Of a DNA stretch of 56,631 nucleotides, positions 14,992 through 24,033 are shown one piece after another; within the stretch, counting starts at the first letter, position 1; every line of letters begins with the position of its first letter. Position numbers and translations under genes: made by a program. The stretch is from Planctomycetota bacterium. GTDB taxonomy: Bacteria > Planctomycetota > Phycisphaerae > Phycisphaerales > SM1A02. Where the stretch lies: positions 1 through 56,631 of the forward strand of contig VGXR01000013.1 of NCBI GenBank assembly GCA_016873255.1. The letters run 5' to 3'. The notes beneath the pieces were generated by a model. That model saw nothing but the letters and a program-made list of their open reading frames with translations, was not told the DNA's origin and searched no databases.

Positions 14992-15741
14992 ATGCGCTCT
15001 CCCGCGATGGCTCAACCCCGGCACTACCGAACACCCATGCTTGCGTGGGGCGCATGGATGCTGCTGGCTGCGGGGTGCGCATCAACCCCGGAAGCGGAGT
15101 CGCTTGCGCGCAAGGACGACCTCGGCACCGCCCCGATCACGCACGTGGTGCTGGTGCAGCTGAAGGACCCGACCCGCATCGGGGAACTCGTTGCCGACTG
15201 CGACCGCGCGCTGCCCGGGATCCCGGGCGTTGCCGCCTATTCCTGCGGCGTTCCGCTGGACATGGGGCGCACGAACGTCACCAAGGATTACGACGTGGGC
15301 ATCTACGTGGGCTTCGCCGACGCCTCCGCCTACCGCGGCTACCTGGATGACCCGCGGCACCTTGCGCTGGTGGAGGAGTGGCGGGACGGATGGAAGGCCG
15401 TTCGCATCTTCGACGTGTTGGCAGGCGACCCTGCCGCCGTGCAGGCGGTCACCGCAAGCCGCACCGCGCCGCCGCCCGCGGAAGTGCCTGCGCCGAAGCC
15501 GGCCGCGCCCGCACCGCCGGCCGCGCCCGCACCGCCGGCCGCGCCTGCTCCGAAGCCGGCCGCGCCTGCTTCGACTCCCGCGCCAGCGCCGGCCGCCCCG
15601 GCATCCTCGGCGCCAGCGAGTTCCGCGCCGCCGAGCGCGGCTCCGGCAAGTGCCGTGCCGCCCAGCGCCGCGCCTGTGGCCCCTCCTCGTGCGGCGCCAT
15701 CTGCCGCCGGTGCCGCCACGCCGGCCGTGCCGAAGCGCTGA
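14992..15741 (+). CDS. Dabb-domain lipoprotein with Ala/Pro-rich tail
   Basis: The 249-residue product starts with a lipoprotein signal (hydrophobic MLAWGAWMLLAAGC, lipobox LAAGC). A stress-responsive A/B-barrel (Dabb) domain follows over about residues 45-140: ITHVVLVQLKDP, IPGVAAYSCGVPLDMGRTN, DYDVGIYVGFADASAYRGYLDDPRH. Dabb domains are dimeric alpha/beta barrels of varied or unknown function. From about residue 155 the chain is almost pure Ala/Pro/Ser with APKPA and APPA repeats, likely a flexible envelope-spanning tether. The first ATG is used because a TAGACT box lies 7 nt upstream; ATGs at 15007 and 15037 are alternatives. The substrate or partner is unknown. Confidence 0.8.
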   Translation: MRSPAMAQPRHYRTPMLAWGAWMLLAAGCASTPEAESLARKDDLGTAPITHVVLVQLKDPTRIGELVADCDRALPGIPGVAAYSCGVPLDMGRTNVTKDYDVGIYVGFADASAYRGYLDDPRHLALVEEWRDGWKAVRIFDVLAGDPAAVQAVTASRTAPPPAEVPAPKPAAPAPPAAPAPPAAPAPKPAAPASTPAPAPAAPASSAPASSAPPSAAPASAVPPSAAPVAPPRAAPSAAGAATPAVPKR

Positions 15742-15752
15742 CCGCGCACGGC

Positions 15753-15758
15753 TACACT
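15753..15758 (+). promoter_or_regulatory. -10 box (TACACT), leaderless type
   Basis: TACACT ends 6 nt before the ATG at 15765 and starts 11 nt after the preceding stop codon. It would drive the membrane protein and the B12/GTPase gene behind it. Confidence 0.5.
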
Positions 15759-15764
15759 CCGCCA

Positions 15765-16487
15765 ATGGCCGTCGAGACCTCGCTGCAGCCCCGCCAGAAG
15801 TGGTGGAACATCCTTTACGCCGTGATCTGCGGGGGGCTGGCCCTCTGGGGCGCATACGACTACTGGGTCACCATCCCTCGCCGCGAGGTGGCCGTGCAGC
15901 GCTACGACGCAGCCGCCGCACGCTACGAGGAACTCGAGGCGAAGACCCGCCCCGCCACGCCGGGCGATCCCGTCGGCACGCTGACGCCAGCGGAGATCGA
16001 GGACTACAAGCAGGCCAAGGCCACCGTCGACAAGGGCAAGCCCGTCGCGCCGGCCGCCTACGACCGGCCCGTGCAGCTCTGGCTCTACATCGTGGGATGC
16101 GGCATCATGGGGGTTCCGTGGTTCCTCTGGCAGTGGCTGGCGGTGGCCGGCAAGAAGTACCGCCTCGATGATGACGGCACCCTGGAGGTGCCCGGCGGGC
16201 CCGCGATCGCCGCGTCGGACATCGAGGACATCGACATGTCGAGGTGGATGTCGAAGTCGATCGCCACCGTGAAGGCCCGCGGCGGGCGACTGGTGGTGCT
16301 CGACGACTACAAGTTCCGCAACGTCCACCTGATCGTCGGCGCCATCGCGTCGCGGATGCACCCGGAGGACTGGACGGAGGACGCGCGCGACCTGAAGAAG
16401 ATCCGCGCCGAGGAAGCGGAGGCGGCGGCGCGGCCCGCGGAGGCGCCGGCGGACGGTGCCTCGCAGGGTCCCGGGGCACAGGGCTGA
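15765..16487 (+). CDS. Two-pass membrane protein of unknown function
   Basis: The 240-residue product has one hydrophobic segment near residues 14-32 (WWNILYAVICGGLALWGAY) and another near 105-128 (LYIVGCGIMGVPWFLWQWL). A charged, partly helical loop lies between them. After the second segment comes a beta-rich stretch (KYRLDDDGTLEVPGGPAI...VKARGGRLVVLDDYKF) reminiscent of bacterial PH-like domains, and then an Ala/Glu-rich tail. I do not recognise a named family. It ends 3 nt before the B12-binding/GTPase gene and is probably co-transcribed with it, though no functional link is evident. Confidence 0.75.
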   Translation: MAVETSLQPRQKWWNILYAVICGGLALWGAYDYWVTIPRREVAVQRYDAAAARYEELEAKTRPATPGDPVGTLTPAEIEDYKQAKATVDKGKPVAPAAYDRPVQLWLYIVGCGIMGVPWFLWQWLAVAGKKYRLDDDGTLEVPGGPAIAASDIEDIDMSRWMSKSIATVKARGGRLVVLDDYKFRNVHLIVGAIASRMHPEDWTEDARDLKKIRAEEAEAAARPAEAPADGASQGPGAQG

Positions 16488-16490
16488 CCC

Positions 16491-17609
16491 ATGCGCTCGA
16501 CCGCGGAGCCCACCACTTCCATCCCGAAGCAGGACCGCTGCAGCGACCTGCCGCACCGCCCGCGCGTGCTGCTCGGCAAGATGGGCCTCGACGGCCATGA
16601 CCGCGGAGTGAAGCTCATCGCGCGCGTGATGCGCGACGCGGGCATCCACGTCGTGTACAGCGGCCTGTGGCAGACGCCGCGGAGCCTGGCGATCGGCGCG
16701 CGCGACGAGGACGTCGACTGCGTGGCCGCGTCGATGATGTCGAACTCGCACCTGGTGCTCGTGCCCCGGCTCCTGCAGGAACTCAAGGCCGTGGGACGCG
16801 GCGACATCGCGGTGAACGTCGGCGGCATCATCCCGCAGGCGGACGTGCAGGCGCTCCTCGATGCCGGCGTGGCGCGCGTCTACCACACGGGCACGGGCAT
16901 GGAGGAGATCGTCGACAGCGTGCGCGCCTCGGTGCGCCCGTATGCGCCGCTCGCGGCGGGCAGCGTCCGCGAGGCGACGCTCGCGCGCCGGATCTCGATG
17001 GCGCATGCCGGCACCCTGCCCCCGGGAACGGAGCTCAAGCGCCCCGCGCGCGTCGTCGGCATCACCGGCTCGCCCGGCGCCGGCAAGAGCACGCTGGTGG
17101 CGGCGATGGCCAACGAGGCGGTCCGCCGCGGCCAGCGCGTGGCCGTGGTCGCCTTCGACCCGATGAGCCCGATCACCGGCGGCGCGCTCCTCGGCGATCG
17201 CCTGCGCGTCGACTTCAACGCGGTGGACGACAAGGTCTTCTACCGCTCGCTGGCGATCGTCGGCGAGGACTACCGCAGCCTGCCCACCATCGTCGGCCTG
17301 ATCGGCGCGGCGGGCTTCGACAGCCTGATCATCGAGACCGTGGGCGCGGGCCAGAACGACGTTGCCATCCGCGAGCACGTGGACCGCACCGCCGTGGTGG
17401 TGGTGCCCGGCATGGGCGATGCGGTGCAGATGGACAAGGCCGGCATCCTCGAGATCGCCGACCTCTTCGTGGCCAACAAGGCCGACCACGCAGGCGAGGC
17501 CAAGCTGGTGCGCGAACTGCTCGACATTGCGTCCGGCAGGCCGATCCTCGAGACCGTTGCCACCGAGGGCAAGGGCGTCGTGGAACTGCTCGACGCGCTG
17601 TTCGCGTGA
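16491..17609 (+). CDS. B12-binding domain fused to MeaB-like GTPase chaperone
   Basis: This 372-residue protein joins two parts of an acyl-CoA mutase system. Residues 24-150 are a cobalamin-binding domain like the small subunit of methylmalonyl/isobutyryl-CoA mutase: RVLLGKMGLDGHDRG has the base-off DxHxxG motif (D34, H36, G39), followed by VYSGLWQTP and VNVGGIIPQAD. Residues 187-372 are a MeaB/ArgK-type G domain with Walker A GSPGAGKST (193-201), switch-like DPMSPITGGALLGDR, ETVGAGQ (282-288) and NKAD (329-332). The MeaB dimerisation arm appears absent. The order B12-GTPase equals the first two thirds of IcmF. The mutase domain itself is separate, at 31571-33247. Family knowledge says the GTPase gates cofactor loading. 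Confidence 0.9.
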   Translation: MRSTAEPTTSIPKQDRCSDLPHRPRVLLGKMGLDGHDRGVKLIARVMRDAGIHVVYSGLWQTPRSLAIGARDEDVDCVAASMMSNSHLVLVPRLLQELKAVGRGDIAVNVGGIIPQADVQALLDAGVARVYHTGTGMEEIVDSVRASVRPYAPLAAGSVREATLARRISMAHAGTLPPGTELKRPARVVGITGSPGAGKSTLVAAMANEAVRRGQRVAVVAFDPMSPITGGALLGDRLRVDFNAVDDKVFYRSLAIVGEDYRSLPTIVGLIGAAGFDSLIIETVGAGQNDVAIREHVDRTAVVVVPGMGDAVQMDKAGILEIADLFVANKADHAGEAKLVRELLDIASGRPILETVATEGKGVVELLDALFA

Positions 17610-18326
17610 TCACTTCCAGTGTTCCGCCACCCAAGGGGTGGGCAGCACGTGCCGCGTCAGCTTGATGCTGCGGCCCGCGATCGCGTCCGGCGGGTTGGGG
17701 TGGCCGTGGAACACCACGATGCGCGCGCCTGCGGGGATGCGCGCGGGCCTCCACCAGCAGGCAGGGAACGGCGCCATGCACCCGTACTTGAACGAGACGC
17801 ACCACTCCTTGGGCCAGTACGAGAGCTTGCCGGCGCGGTGCAGCTCGCGCGAGATGTACTCCTGCTCGTTGCGCACCTCGCGGCGCACGGCCGCGTGCTC
17901 GCGCATGAACCGATCGAGGAGCTCCGGGTGAGCGCCCGCGTTGAAGCGATAGACGGACGAGTTGCCCGTCGGCCGCCACGGCCGCTTCCAGTCCTTGATG
18001 ATCAGGAACTCGCCGGGGTGGTCGAAGAGCGGGCCGAGGTCGCCCACCACCACCACGTCGAGGTCCAGGAAGAGCGTGGGCCCCTCGAGGTCGAAGAGCG
18101 GCCGGCGGAACGTCGAGATCTTGCGCCAGCCCCGCTCGGGGCCGCCCGGGTCGTCGAAGTCCGGGAGCGGGCGCGCGTCGATTCCGGGGTCGAGCCCGGA
18201 CGGGTCATCGGTCATGCACACGAACCGGTGCGGCCGCTTCAGGTGCCGGCGGACCATGGACGCAAGCCGATTGGCGTATCCGGGGCCGTACTTGGTGCCC
18301 CATCGCATGCAGATCACGTTCGCCAT
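17610..18326 (-). CDS. GT-A-type glycosyltransferase (GT8-like)
   Basis: The 238-residue protein resembles small nucleotide-sugar-dependent glycosyltransferases. The N-terminal MANVICMRWGTKYGPGYANRL is followed by a strand carrying FLDLDVVVVGDL, whose D-x-D (residues 88-90) is the expected metal/UDP-sugar site. NAGAHPELLDRF and the late VVFHGHPNP (His about 207) fit the GT8-like layout. The acceptor is unknown. Its stop abuts the convergent B12/GTPase gene: 17609 and 17610 are adjacent bases. A TACCCT box lies 8 nt upstream of the ATG at 18326. Confidence 0.75.
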   Translation of the reverse strand: MANVICMRWGTKYGPGYANRLASMVRRHLKRPHRFVCMTDDPSGLDPGIDARPLPDFDDPGGPERGWRKISTFRRPLFDLEGPTLFLDLDVVVVGDLGPLFDHPGEFLIIKDWKRPWRPTGNSSVYRFNAGAHPELLDRFMREHAAVRREVRNEQEYISRELHRAGKLSYWPKEWCVSFKYGCMAPFPACWWRPARIPAGARIVVFHGHPNPPDAIAGRSIKLTRHVLPTPWVAEHWK

Positions 18327-18334
18327 CGACGGCG

Positions 18335-18340
18335 AGGGTA
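18335..18340 (-). promoter_or_regulatory. -10 box (TACCCT) of the glycosyltransferase
   Basis: TACCCT on the minus strand ends 8 nt before the start at 18326, the leaderless layout. A plus-strand TACACT box (18354-18359) for the divergent gene is 14 nt away, so the two promoters are back to back. Confidence 0.45.
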
Positions 18341-18353
18341 GCACGGCCCGCCC

Positions 18354-18359
18354 TACACT
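18354..18359 (+). promoter_or_regulatory. -10 box (TACACT) of the MmgE/PrpD gene
   Basis: TACACT lies 70 nt before the ATG at 18430, leaving a leader of about 64 nt. This leader carries GAAGGAAGAG, a ribosome-binding stretch, 14-23 nt before the start. It is one of the few genes here with a real leader. Confidence 0.45.
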
Positions 18360-18429
18360 GCCCGGCTCGCCGCGGCGGGCGCGACGTCCCGCAGGCCGCC
18401 CGGCGAACCCGAAGGAAGAGCACAACGCC

Positions 18430-19965
18430 ATGAGCATCGAACTCAAGCCCAGCGCCAACCAGGCCCTCCAGATCGGCCAGTTCGCCGTCGACTTCATGCA
18501 GAACGCGCGCCCGTCGGCGCTGGTCGAGGAGCGCACCAAGCTCTTCCACACCGACAGCGTTCTGTGCGGCATCAGCGCCGTGGCCCTCGGCACCAACGCC
18601 CCGTGCCTGCTGCGCGAGGAGGCGCTCGAGTACCGGCGTGGCGACGGCGTGCCGTTCTTCGGGAGCACCGTGAAGGTGGCCCCCGAGAAGGCGATCGTGG
18701 CCAACAGCTCCGCCGTGCGCGAGTGGGACTCCAACGGCACCAACTTCGGCTTCCGCAAGGATCTTGGCTTCACCGCCGGCGAGTTCGGGCACAACGACTT
18801 CTACCCGGTGGCCATCGCCGCCGCGCAGATGAAGGGCCGCGACGGCGCGTGGGCGCTCAAGGGCATGATGCTGTCGGACGAGATCCGCGGCCGCCTCGCC
18901 GAGGTGTTCAGCCTCAAGACCTACAAGATCGACCACGTGGTGCACGGGGCGATCGCGAGCGCCGCCACCTGGGGCGCCATGATGGGCGCCACGCCCGAGC
19001 AGATCGAGAGCGCCATCGGCATGGTCGTGGCGCACTACATCCCGTGGCGCGCGATCCGAGCCGGCAAGCAGCTCTCCGATTCCAAGGGCGCGAGCGCGGC
19101 AATCAGCACCGAGGTGGCCGTCCTCAGCATGATGCGCTCGATGCGCGGGTTCATCGGACCGAAGGACATCTTCCGGAACCCGGAGAGCATGTTCCGGCAG
19201 TTCGAGAAGACCCAGGGAGACAGCCCGTTCCCCCTCGTCCTCTCCACGCAGGGCGATGACTTCGCCGTGATGGGCATGCACTTCAAGCTCGGCCTCTACG
19301 AGCACCAGTCCGCGGGCGCGCTGCAGGGCATGATCGACCTGATGCGCAAGCACCCGGAGATCCTCGAGAACCCCGCGCTCATCAAGGGCATCAAGATCGT
19401 GGCGTACGAGCCGGCGTTCGGCATCATCGGCGACCCGGCGAAGCGCGACCCCAAGACCCGACAGAGCGCGGACCACTCGATGGTCTACATCGTGGGAACG
19501 CTGCTGCGAAAGGCGGTCGAGAAGGCCGCCGAGATGAAGACCGGGCAGATCGCCGCCGACAACGACGCGATGTGGAAGACCCTCTTCCTCTCGCCCTACG
19601 ACTACAGCGCCGACGCGATCCACAACGCGGTGACGCGCGGTTACATGGCGAAGATGGAGTTCGCGCACGGCGGCCCGGAGTACGACCGCAACTACCCCGA
19701 CGGCATCCCGACGAGCGTGGTGATCACCACCACCGACGGCCGCAGCCTCGACAGCGGCTTCGTGATGTACCCGAGCGGCCACGCGCGCAACACGGCGGCG
19801 GACCTCAAGGGCATCCTCGCCAACAAGTTCGAGCAGCTCGGCAGGCTGGCCATGCACGACCCGAAGCCGCTGGTCGAGAAGCTGAACGGCCTCGACCGCC
19901 TCGACGCCGCGCAGCTCGCGGCGCTGTACGACTTCGAGATCGTGAACCGCGGGAAGTTCGAGTGA
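18430..19965 (+). CDS. MmgE/PrpD-family protein (2-methylcitrate dehydratase-like)
   Basis: The 511-residue product belongs to the MmgE/PrpD family, whose known members dehydrate 2-methylcitrate or isomerise related acids such as cis-aconitate. Supporting features are the N-terminal helical part (SALVEERTKLFHTDSVLCGISAVALG), the SNGTNFGF/GHNDFYPVAIAAAQ region, the long helical domain and the YDFEIVNRGKFE end. The exact substrate cannot be read from sequence. Propionyl-CoA metabolism is plausible because a B12-dependent acyl-CoA mutase and a thiolase lie within 15 kb, but no citrate synthase or lyase partner adjoins. A family A palindrome follows its stop. Confidence 0.85.
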   Translation: MSIELKPSANQALQIGQFAVDFMQNARPSALVEERTKLFHTDSVLCGISAVALGTNAPCLLREEALEYRRGDGVPFFGSTVKVAPEKAIVANSSAVREWDSNGTNFGFRKDLGFTAGEFGHNDFYPVAIAAAQMKGRDGAWALKGMMLSDEIRGRLAEVFSLKTYKIDHVVHGAIASAATWGAMMGATPEQIESAIGMVVAHYIPWRAIRAGKQLSDSKGASAAISTEVAVLSMMRSMRGFIGPKDIFRNPESMFRQFEKTQGDSPFPLVLSTQGDDFAVMGMHFKLGLYEHQSAGALQGMIDLMRKHPEILENPALIKGIKIVAYEPAFGIIGDPAKRDPKTRQSADHSMVYIVGTLLRKAVEKAAEMKTGQIAADNDAMWKTLFLSPYDYSADAIHNAVTRGYMAKMEFAHGGPEYDRNYPDGIPTSVVITTTDGRSLDSGFVMYPSGHARNTAADLKGILANKFEQLGRLAMHDPKPLVEKLNGLDRLDAAQLAALYDFEIVNRGKFE

Positions 19966-19974
19966 CGAAATTGC

Positions 19975-20007
19975 GTCCGGGGTAACCCCGCACTTCTTTA
20001 CCCGGAC
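19975..20007. repeat. Short palindromic repeat, family A
   Basis: GTCCGGGGTAACCCCGCAC (19975-19993) differs at one base from the arm at 23331-23353. GTCCGGG at its start is the reverse complement of CCCGGAC at 20001-20007, so the unit can fold. It starts 10 nt after the preceding stop codon, as the second copy also nearly does. Confidence 0.7.
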
Positions 20008-20134
20008 CCAGGCGCCGAGCCGGACCGCGCCGCCGAGCCGGAACCCGCCGAGGCCCGGACGCCGGCCGTGGATACGCTGAGACCATGCCACGGGTGGGCC
20101 ACTTTCCCAGCGCGCACGCGACGTGGATCGATGA

Positions 20135-20260
20135 GCAGCCGACGACAGCGGCCAGGTCGACGGCGCGGATCTCGGCATGCTTCTGTTCAGCTGGGGCCCG
20201 TGCCCGAGCAGCAACGTCCCCGCGTAGGCGACGGTACTCGAGACGCAGCCGGACCCGGCC
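20135..20260 (+). pseudogene. Dockerin-like remnant upstream of the SUMF1 gene
   Basis: In the SUMF1 reading frame, 20141-20224 encodes DDSGQVDGADLGMLLFSWG and a short CPSSNVPA end. This is the calcium-loop/helix pattern of a dockerin-type repeat. The frame is closed by TGA at 20132 and again by TAG at 20225. After the TAG it continues as ATVLETQPDPAVV straight into the SUMF1 gene. The simplest reading is that a larger secreted protein with a dockerin-like module and SUMF1 domain has lost its 5' part and gained stops. Confidence 0.6.
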
Positions 20261-21049
20261 GTGGTCACCGACCCGACGCTGCGCGCGGCGATCACTGCTA
20301 CGGGCCTGCCGTGGCGCGTGCGGGACACGGGCACCGGGATCGAGATGCTGCTCGTGCCGCCGGGCACGTTCCAGATGGGGTGTTCGGCGTCGGACCAGTG
20401 GGGGTGCTGGGCGGGCGAGTACCCGGTCCATTCCGTCACCATGAGCACAGCGTTCTACATGGGTCGATACGAAGTGACGCAGGCCCAGTGGCAAGCCAGG
20501 ATGGGAAGCAACCCAGCCTTCTTCTCAAACTCGAACGGACAAGCGGGCTCGGACGATCGACCAGTGGAGATGGTCAGTTGGAACGACGCCCAGGGCTTCC
20601 TGATGTCATCCGGGATGCGCCTGCCGACGGAGGCCGAGTGGGAGTATGCGTATCGCGCCGGCACGACCACTGCGTACCACGGCTGGGCAGCGAACCCCGG
20701 CGGCACTAACAATGACGGCGAAGTCGGCGCGATCGGGTGGTACATCTACAACACTTGCTACGCCGACGGATGCGGCACTCGCGCCGTCGGCCTCAAGGCA
20801 GCCAACGGCTTTGGCCTGCAGGACATGCTCGGGAACGTGTCGGAGTTCGTCGGCGATTGGTACGGCGACTACGAAGCTGGTCCTCAGTCGAACCCCACTG
20901 GCCCTGTCTCCGGAACCCAGAGGGTCATCCGGGGCGGCTCTTGGTTCAACTCGACGCCTTCCTTCAACGTGCGAAGCTCGTTCCGGATCGGATTTGACCC
21001 GGATCGCCGCACTGAATTTGAAGGCTTCCGCGTCGCCCGCAACCCCTGA
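20261..21049 (+). CDS. Formylglycine-generating-enzyme-family (SUMF1) protein, 5'-truncated
   Basis: From the GTG at 20261 the frame encodes 262 residues with a near-complete FGE-sulfatase (SUMF1/EgtB/PvdO-type) fold: MLLVPPGTFQMGC, MGRYEVTQAQWQARMG, RPVEMVSWNDAQGF, LPTEAEWEYAYRAG, GLQDMLGNVSEFVGDWYG and RGGSWFNS. The C-terminal EGFRVARNP has Val where true formylglycine-generating enzymes have a catalytic Cys, so sulfatase activation is unlikely. No signal peptide precedes it, and the upstream frame is stopped by TAG at 20225. The gene uses visibly more A and T at third positions than its neighbours, suggesting a different history. Expression is uncertain. Confidence 0.7.
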   Translation: MVTDPTLRAAITATGLPWRVRDTGTGIEMLLVPPGTFQMGCSASDQWGCWAGEYPVHSVTMSTAFYMGRYEVTQAQWQARMGSNPAFFSNSNGQAGSDDRPVEMVSWNDAQGFLMSSGMRLPTEAEWEYAYRAGTTTAYHGWAANPGGTNNDGEVGAIGWYIYNTCYADGCGTRAVGLKAANGFGLQDMLGNVSEFVGDWYGDYEAGPQSNPTGPVSGTQRVIRGGSWFNSTPSFNVRSSFRIGFDPDRRTEFEGFRVARNP

Positions 21050-21061
21050 TCTCGCCCCCGC

Positions 21062-22078
21062 CTACTTCACGAACCTCGCCACCGCCGCCACCTCATCGCG
21101 GCTCCCCAGCACCAGCGGCACGCGCGCATGCAGCTCGCGCGGCACGAGGTCCATCGTGCGGCGGCCGTCGGCGGTCATGCTCGTGCCGCCGGCCTGCTCG
21201 ACGAGGAAGCTCATCGGGTTCGCCTCGTACAGCAGCCGCAGCTTGCCGCTCGGGTGCTTCTTGGTGGGCGGGTACAGGAATACGCCGCCGTTGAGGAGCG
21301 TGCGGTGGATGTCCGCGACCATGCTGCCGATGTAGCGGCTCGAGTAGCCCTCGGCGTGCGCCCACTTCAGGTAGTCCTGGAAGCCCTTCGGGAAGCCATC
21401 GCTGTTGGCCTCGTTGACCGAGTAGATCTTCCTCCGCGGGGGCATCTGCAGGTCGCGCTTCACGAGCATGAAGCTGCCCACCGCGGCGTCGAGCTCAAAC
21501 ATGTGCACGCCGTGGCCGGTGGTGATCATGAACACCGTGCTCGAGCCGTAGAGCACGTAGCCCGCGGCAACCTGCTGGTGGCCGGGCTGGCAGACGGTCT
21601 CAACCGCGCCCGGGATGTGCGGATCGTTGCGGAGGATGGTGAAGATGGTGCCCACGCCGACCGCGGTATCGAGGTTGCTGGAGCCGTCGAGCGGGTCGAA
21701 CAGCACGCAGTAGCGGCCGCCCTCGTGGCCGCGCCGCAGGATGGTCGGCTCCTCGTCCTCCTCGCTGCCGAGCACCGCGATCGAGCTGCGGCCGCCGAGG
21801 ACGCGCATGATCACCTCGTTGGCGATCACGTCCATGCGCAACTGGTCCTCGCCCTGGATGTTGGTGGCGCCCTCCTCGCCGAGCACGCCCTGCAGGCGCA
21901 CGTGGCGCACCTTGTGGGCGATGATCTTGGCCGCCAGGCTGATGGCGCTGATGATCCAGCTGAACTCGCCCGTGGCGCTCGGATGCCGGGCCTCCTCCTC
22001 CAGGATGAAGCTCTGCAGCGACACCAGGTTGTCCTTGACCACGCCCCGGGGGGCCTGCTTCGGTGCGGGTTCGGCCAT
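21062..22078 (-). CDS. fbp: Fructose-1,6-bisphosphatase, class I
   Basis: Class I FBPase hydrolyses fructose 1,6-bisphosphate to fructose 6-phosphate in gluconeogenesis. The 338-residue protein shows GEEGATNIQGEDQ, SEEDEE (metal-binding acidic run) and FDPLDGSSNLD at 128-138. Further matches are RYIGSMVADIHRTLLNGGVF and KLRLLYEANPMSFLVEQAGG, all canonical. The start at 22078 is supported by a TAGCCT box 7 nt upstream. The gene diverges from the thiolase gene with an overlapping promoter and converges on SUMF1, 12 nt away. Confidence 0.97.
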   Translation of the reverse strand: MAEPAPKQAPRGVVKDNLVSLQSFILEEEARHPSATGEFSWIISAISLAAKIIAHKVRHVRLQGVLGEEGATNIQGEDQLRMDVIANEVIMRVLGGRSSIAVLGSEEDEEPTILRRGHEGGRYCVLFDPLDGSSNLDTAVGVGTIFTILRNDPHIPGAVETVCQPGHQQVAAGYVLYGSSTVFMITTGHGVHMFELDAAVGSFMLVKRDLQMPPRRKIYSVNEANSDGFPKGFQDYLKWAHAEGYSSRYIGSMVADIHRTLLNGGVFLYPPTKKHPSGKLRLLYEANPMSFLVEQAGGTSMTADGRRTMDLVPRELHARVPLVLGSRDEVAAVARFVK

Positions 22079-22085
22079 GGGCGGA

Positions 22086-22095
22086 AGGCTAACAT
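22086..22095. promoter_or_regulatory. Overlapping divergent -10 boxes for fbp and thiolase
   Basis: On the minus strand TAGCCT (22091-22086) ends 7 nt before the fbp start. On the plus strand TAACAT (22090-22095) ends 9 nt before the thiolase start. The two boxes share the central TA step, so only one polymerase could melt the site at a time. Confidence 0.5.
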
Positions 22096-22104
22096 GGTTC
22101 CCCC

Positions 22105-23277
<1,173 letters not shown>

Positions 23278-23280
23278 AAC

Positions 23281-23353
23281 GGTGTCCGGGGAAGCCCCGC
23301 ACCTGTCTATGCGGAATGGCCGGACAAAGGGGTGCGGGGCTACCCCGGACACC
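23281..23353. terminator. Family A inverted repeat, likely bidirectional terminator
   Basis: Two 23-bp arms (23281-23303 and 23331-23353) are reverse complements with one mismatch, around a 27-nt loop. The core is TCCGGGGTAGCCCCGCAC, and each arm can itself form a small CGGGG/CCCCG hairpin. It fills the gap between two convergent genes, 3 nt after one stop codon and 2 nt before the other. A shorter copy lies at 19975-20007. Confidence 0.75.
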
Positions 23354-23355
23354 AC

Positions 23356-24033
23356 TTACCGAATCGTCAGCAGCTTCATCCCGTCCTTCGTCTGCTCGAA
23401 CTCCACGACGCGCAGGTTGAACTGCTCCCAGAGGTGCGGGGCGAGCGTGGCGCGCATGACGCCGGGGCGCACCTCCTTCATGGCCACGTCCGAGCCCACG
23501 GCGTTGAACCGCATGCGGTTGAGGAGCTCCATGGTCGGCTTGCGGTTCGTGCGGCACCACTGCTCGAACGCCTGGAAGCCGCCCGTGCGCTCGTAGGCAT
23601 CGCGCGACTCAGGCGCGAGCAGCTGGTCCCACATCAGCCGGTACTCCTCGTTGCGGAAGCAGGCCATCGCATTGGCCACCACGTCCGCCGGCATGAGGTT
23701 GCGCAGGATCACCGTGCCGTCGTCGAGTTCCTCGCGCGGCTGGAAGACCTTCCTCGGGACCGGCTTGCCGTCGGGCCCGAGCACGGGGGCGGCCGCCTCG
23801 GCGGACGGCTTCGGCTGCCCGAGCGGCTCGTCCACGAACACCACGCGCGTGCCGTCCGCGAGCGTCACCTCCTTGGGCGCGCTCGGGTCGGTCATGAACG
23901 ACGGGCGGTAGCGGTACTCGACGCGCTCCTCGGCACAGCCGAAGGGCACGAGCAGGCACGCCACGACCGCGCCGCGCACGGCGCGCACACACGCCGGCCC
24001 CGCTCCCGTCCGCGCCCGCACGGTCCCCGTCAC
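23356..24033 (-). CDS. Small lipoprotein of unknown function
   Basis: The 225-residue product has an arginine-rich N-terminus, a hydrophobic run (AVVACLLVPFGC) and a lipobox Cys at about residue 33, so it should be lipid-anchored. The mature part (YRYRPSFMTDPSAPKEVTLADGTRVVFVDEP and the helical ADVVANAMACFRNEEYRLMWDQLL) matches no family I know. The GTG start at 24033 overlaps the nadB stop in a GTGA junction, which implies translational coupling. This is the last gene of a three-gene minus-strand operon. Confidence 0.75.
   Translation of the reverse strand: MTGTVRARTGAGPACVRAVRGAVVACLLVPFGCAEERVEYRYRPSFMTDPSAPKEVTLADGTRVVFVDEPLGQPKPSAEAAAPVLGPDGKPVPRKVFQPREELDDGTVILRNLMPADVVANAMACFRNEEYRLMWDQLLAPESRDAYERTGGFQAFEQWCRTNRKPTMELLNRMRFNAVGSDVAMKEVRPGVMRATLAPHLWEQFNLRVVEFEQTKDGMKLLTIR

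Noticed and set aside
20085-20444. 119-codon frame starting at ATG 20085 behind a TACGCT box
   Set aside because: The product is arginine/serine-rich with no domain and lies in a different frame from the SUMF1 and dockerin-like sequence it overlaps.
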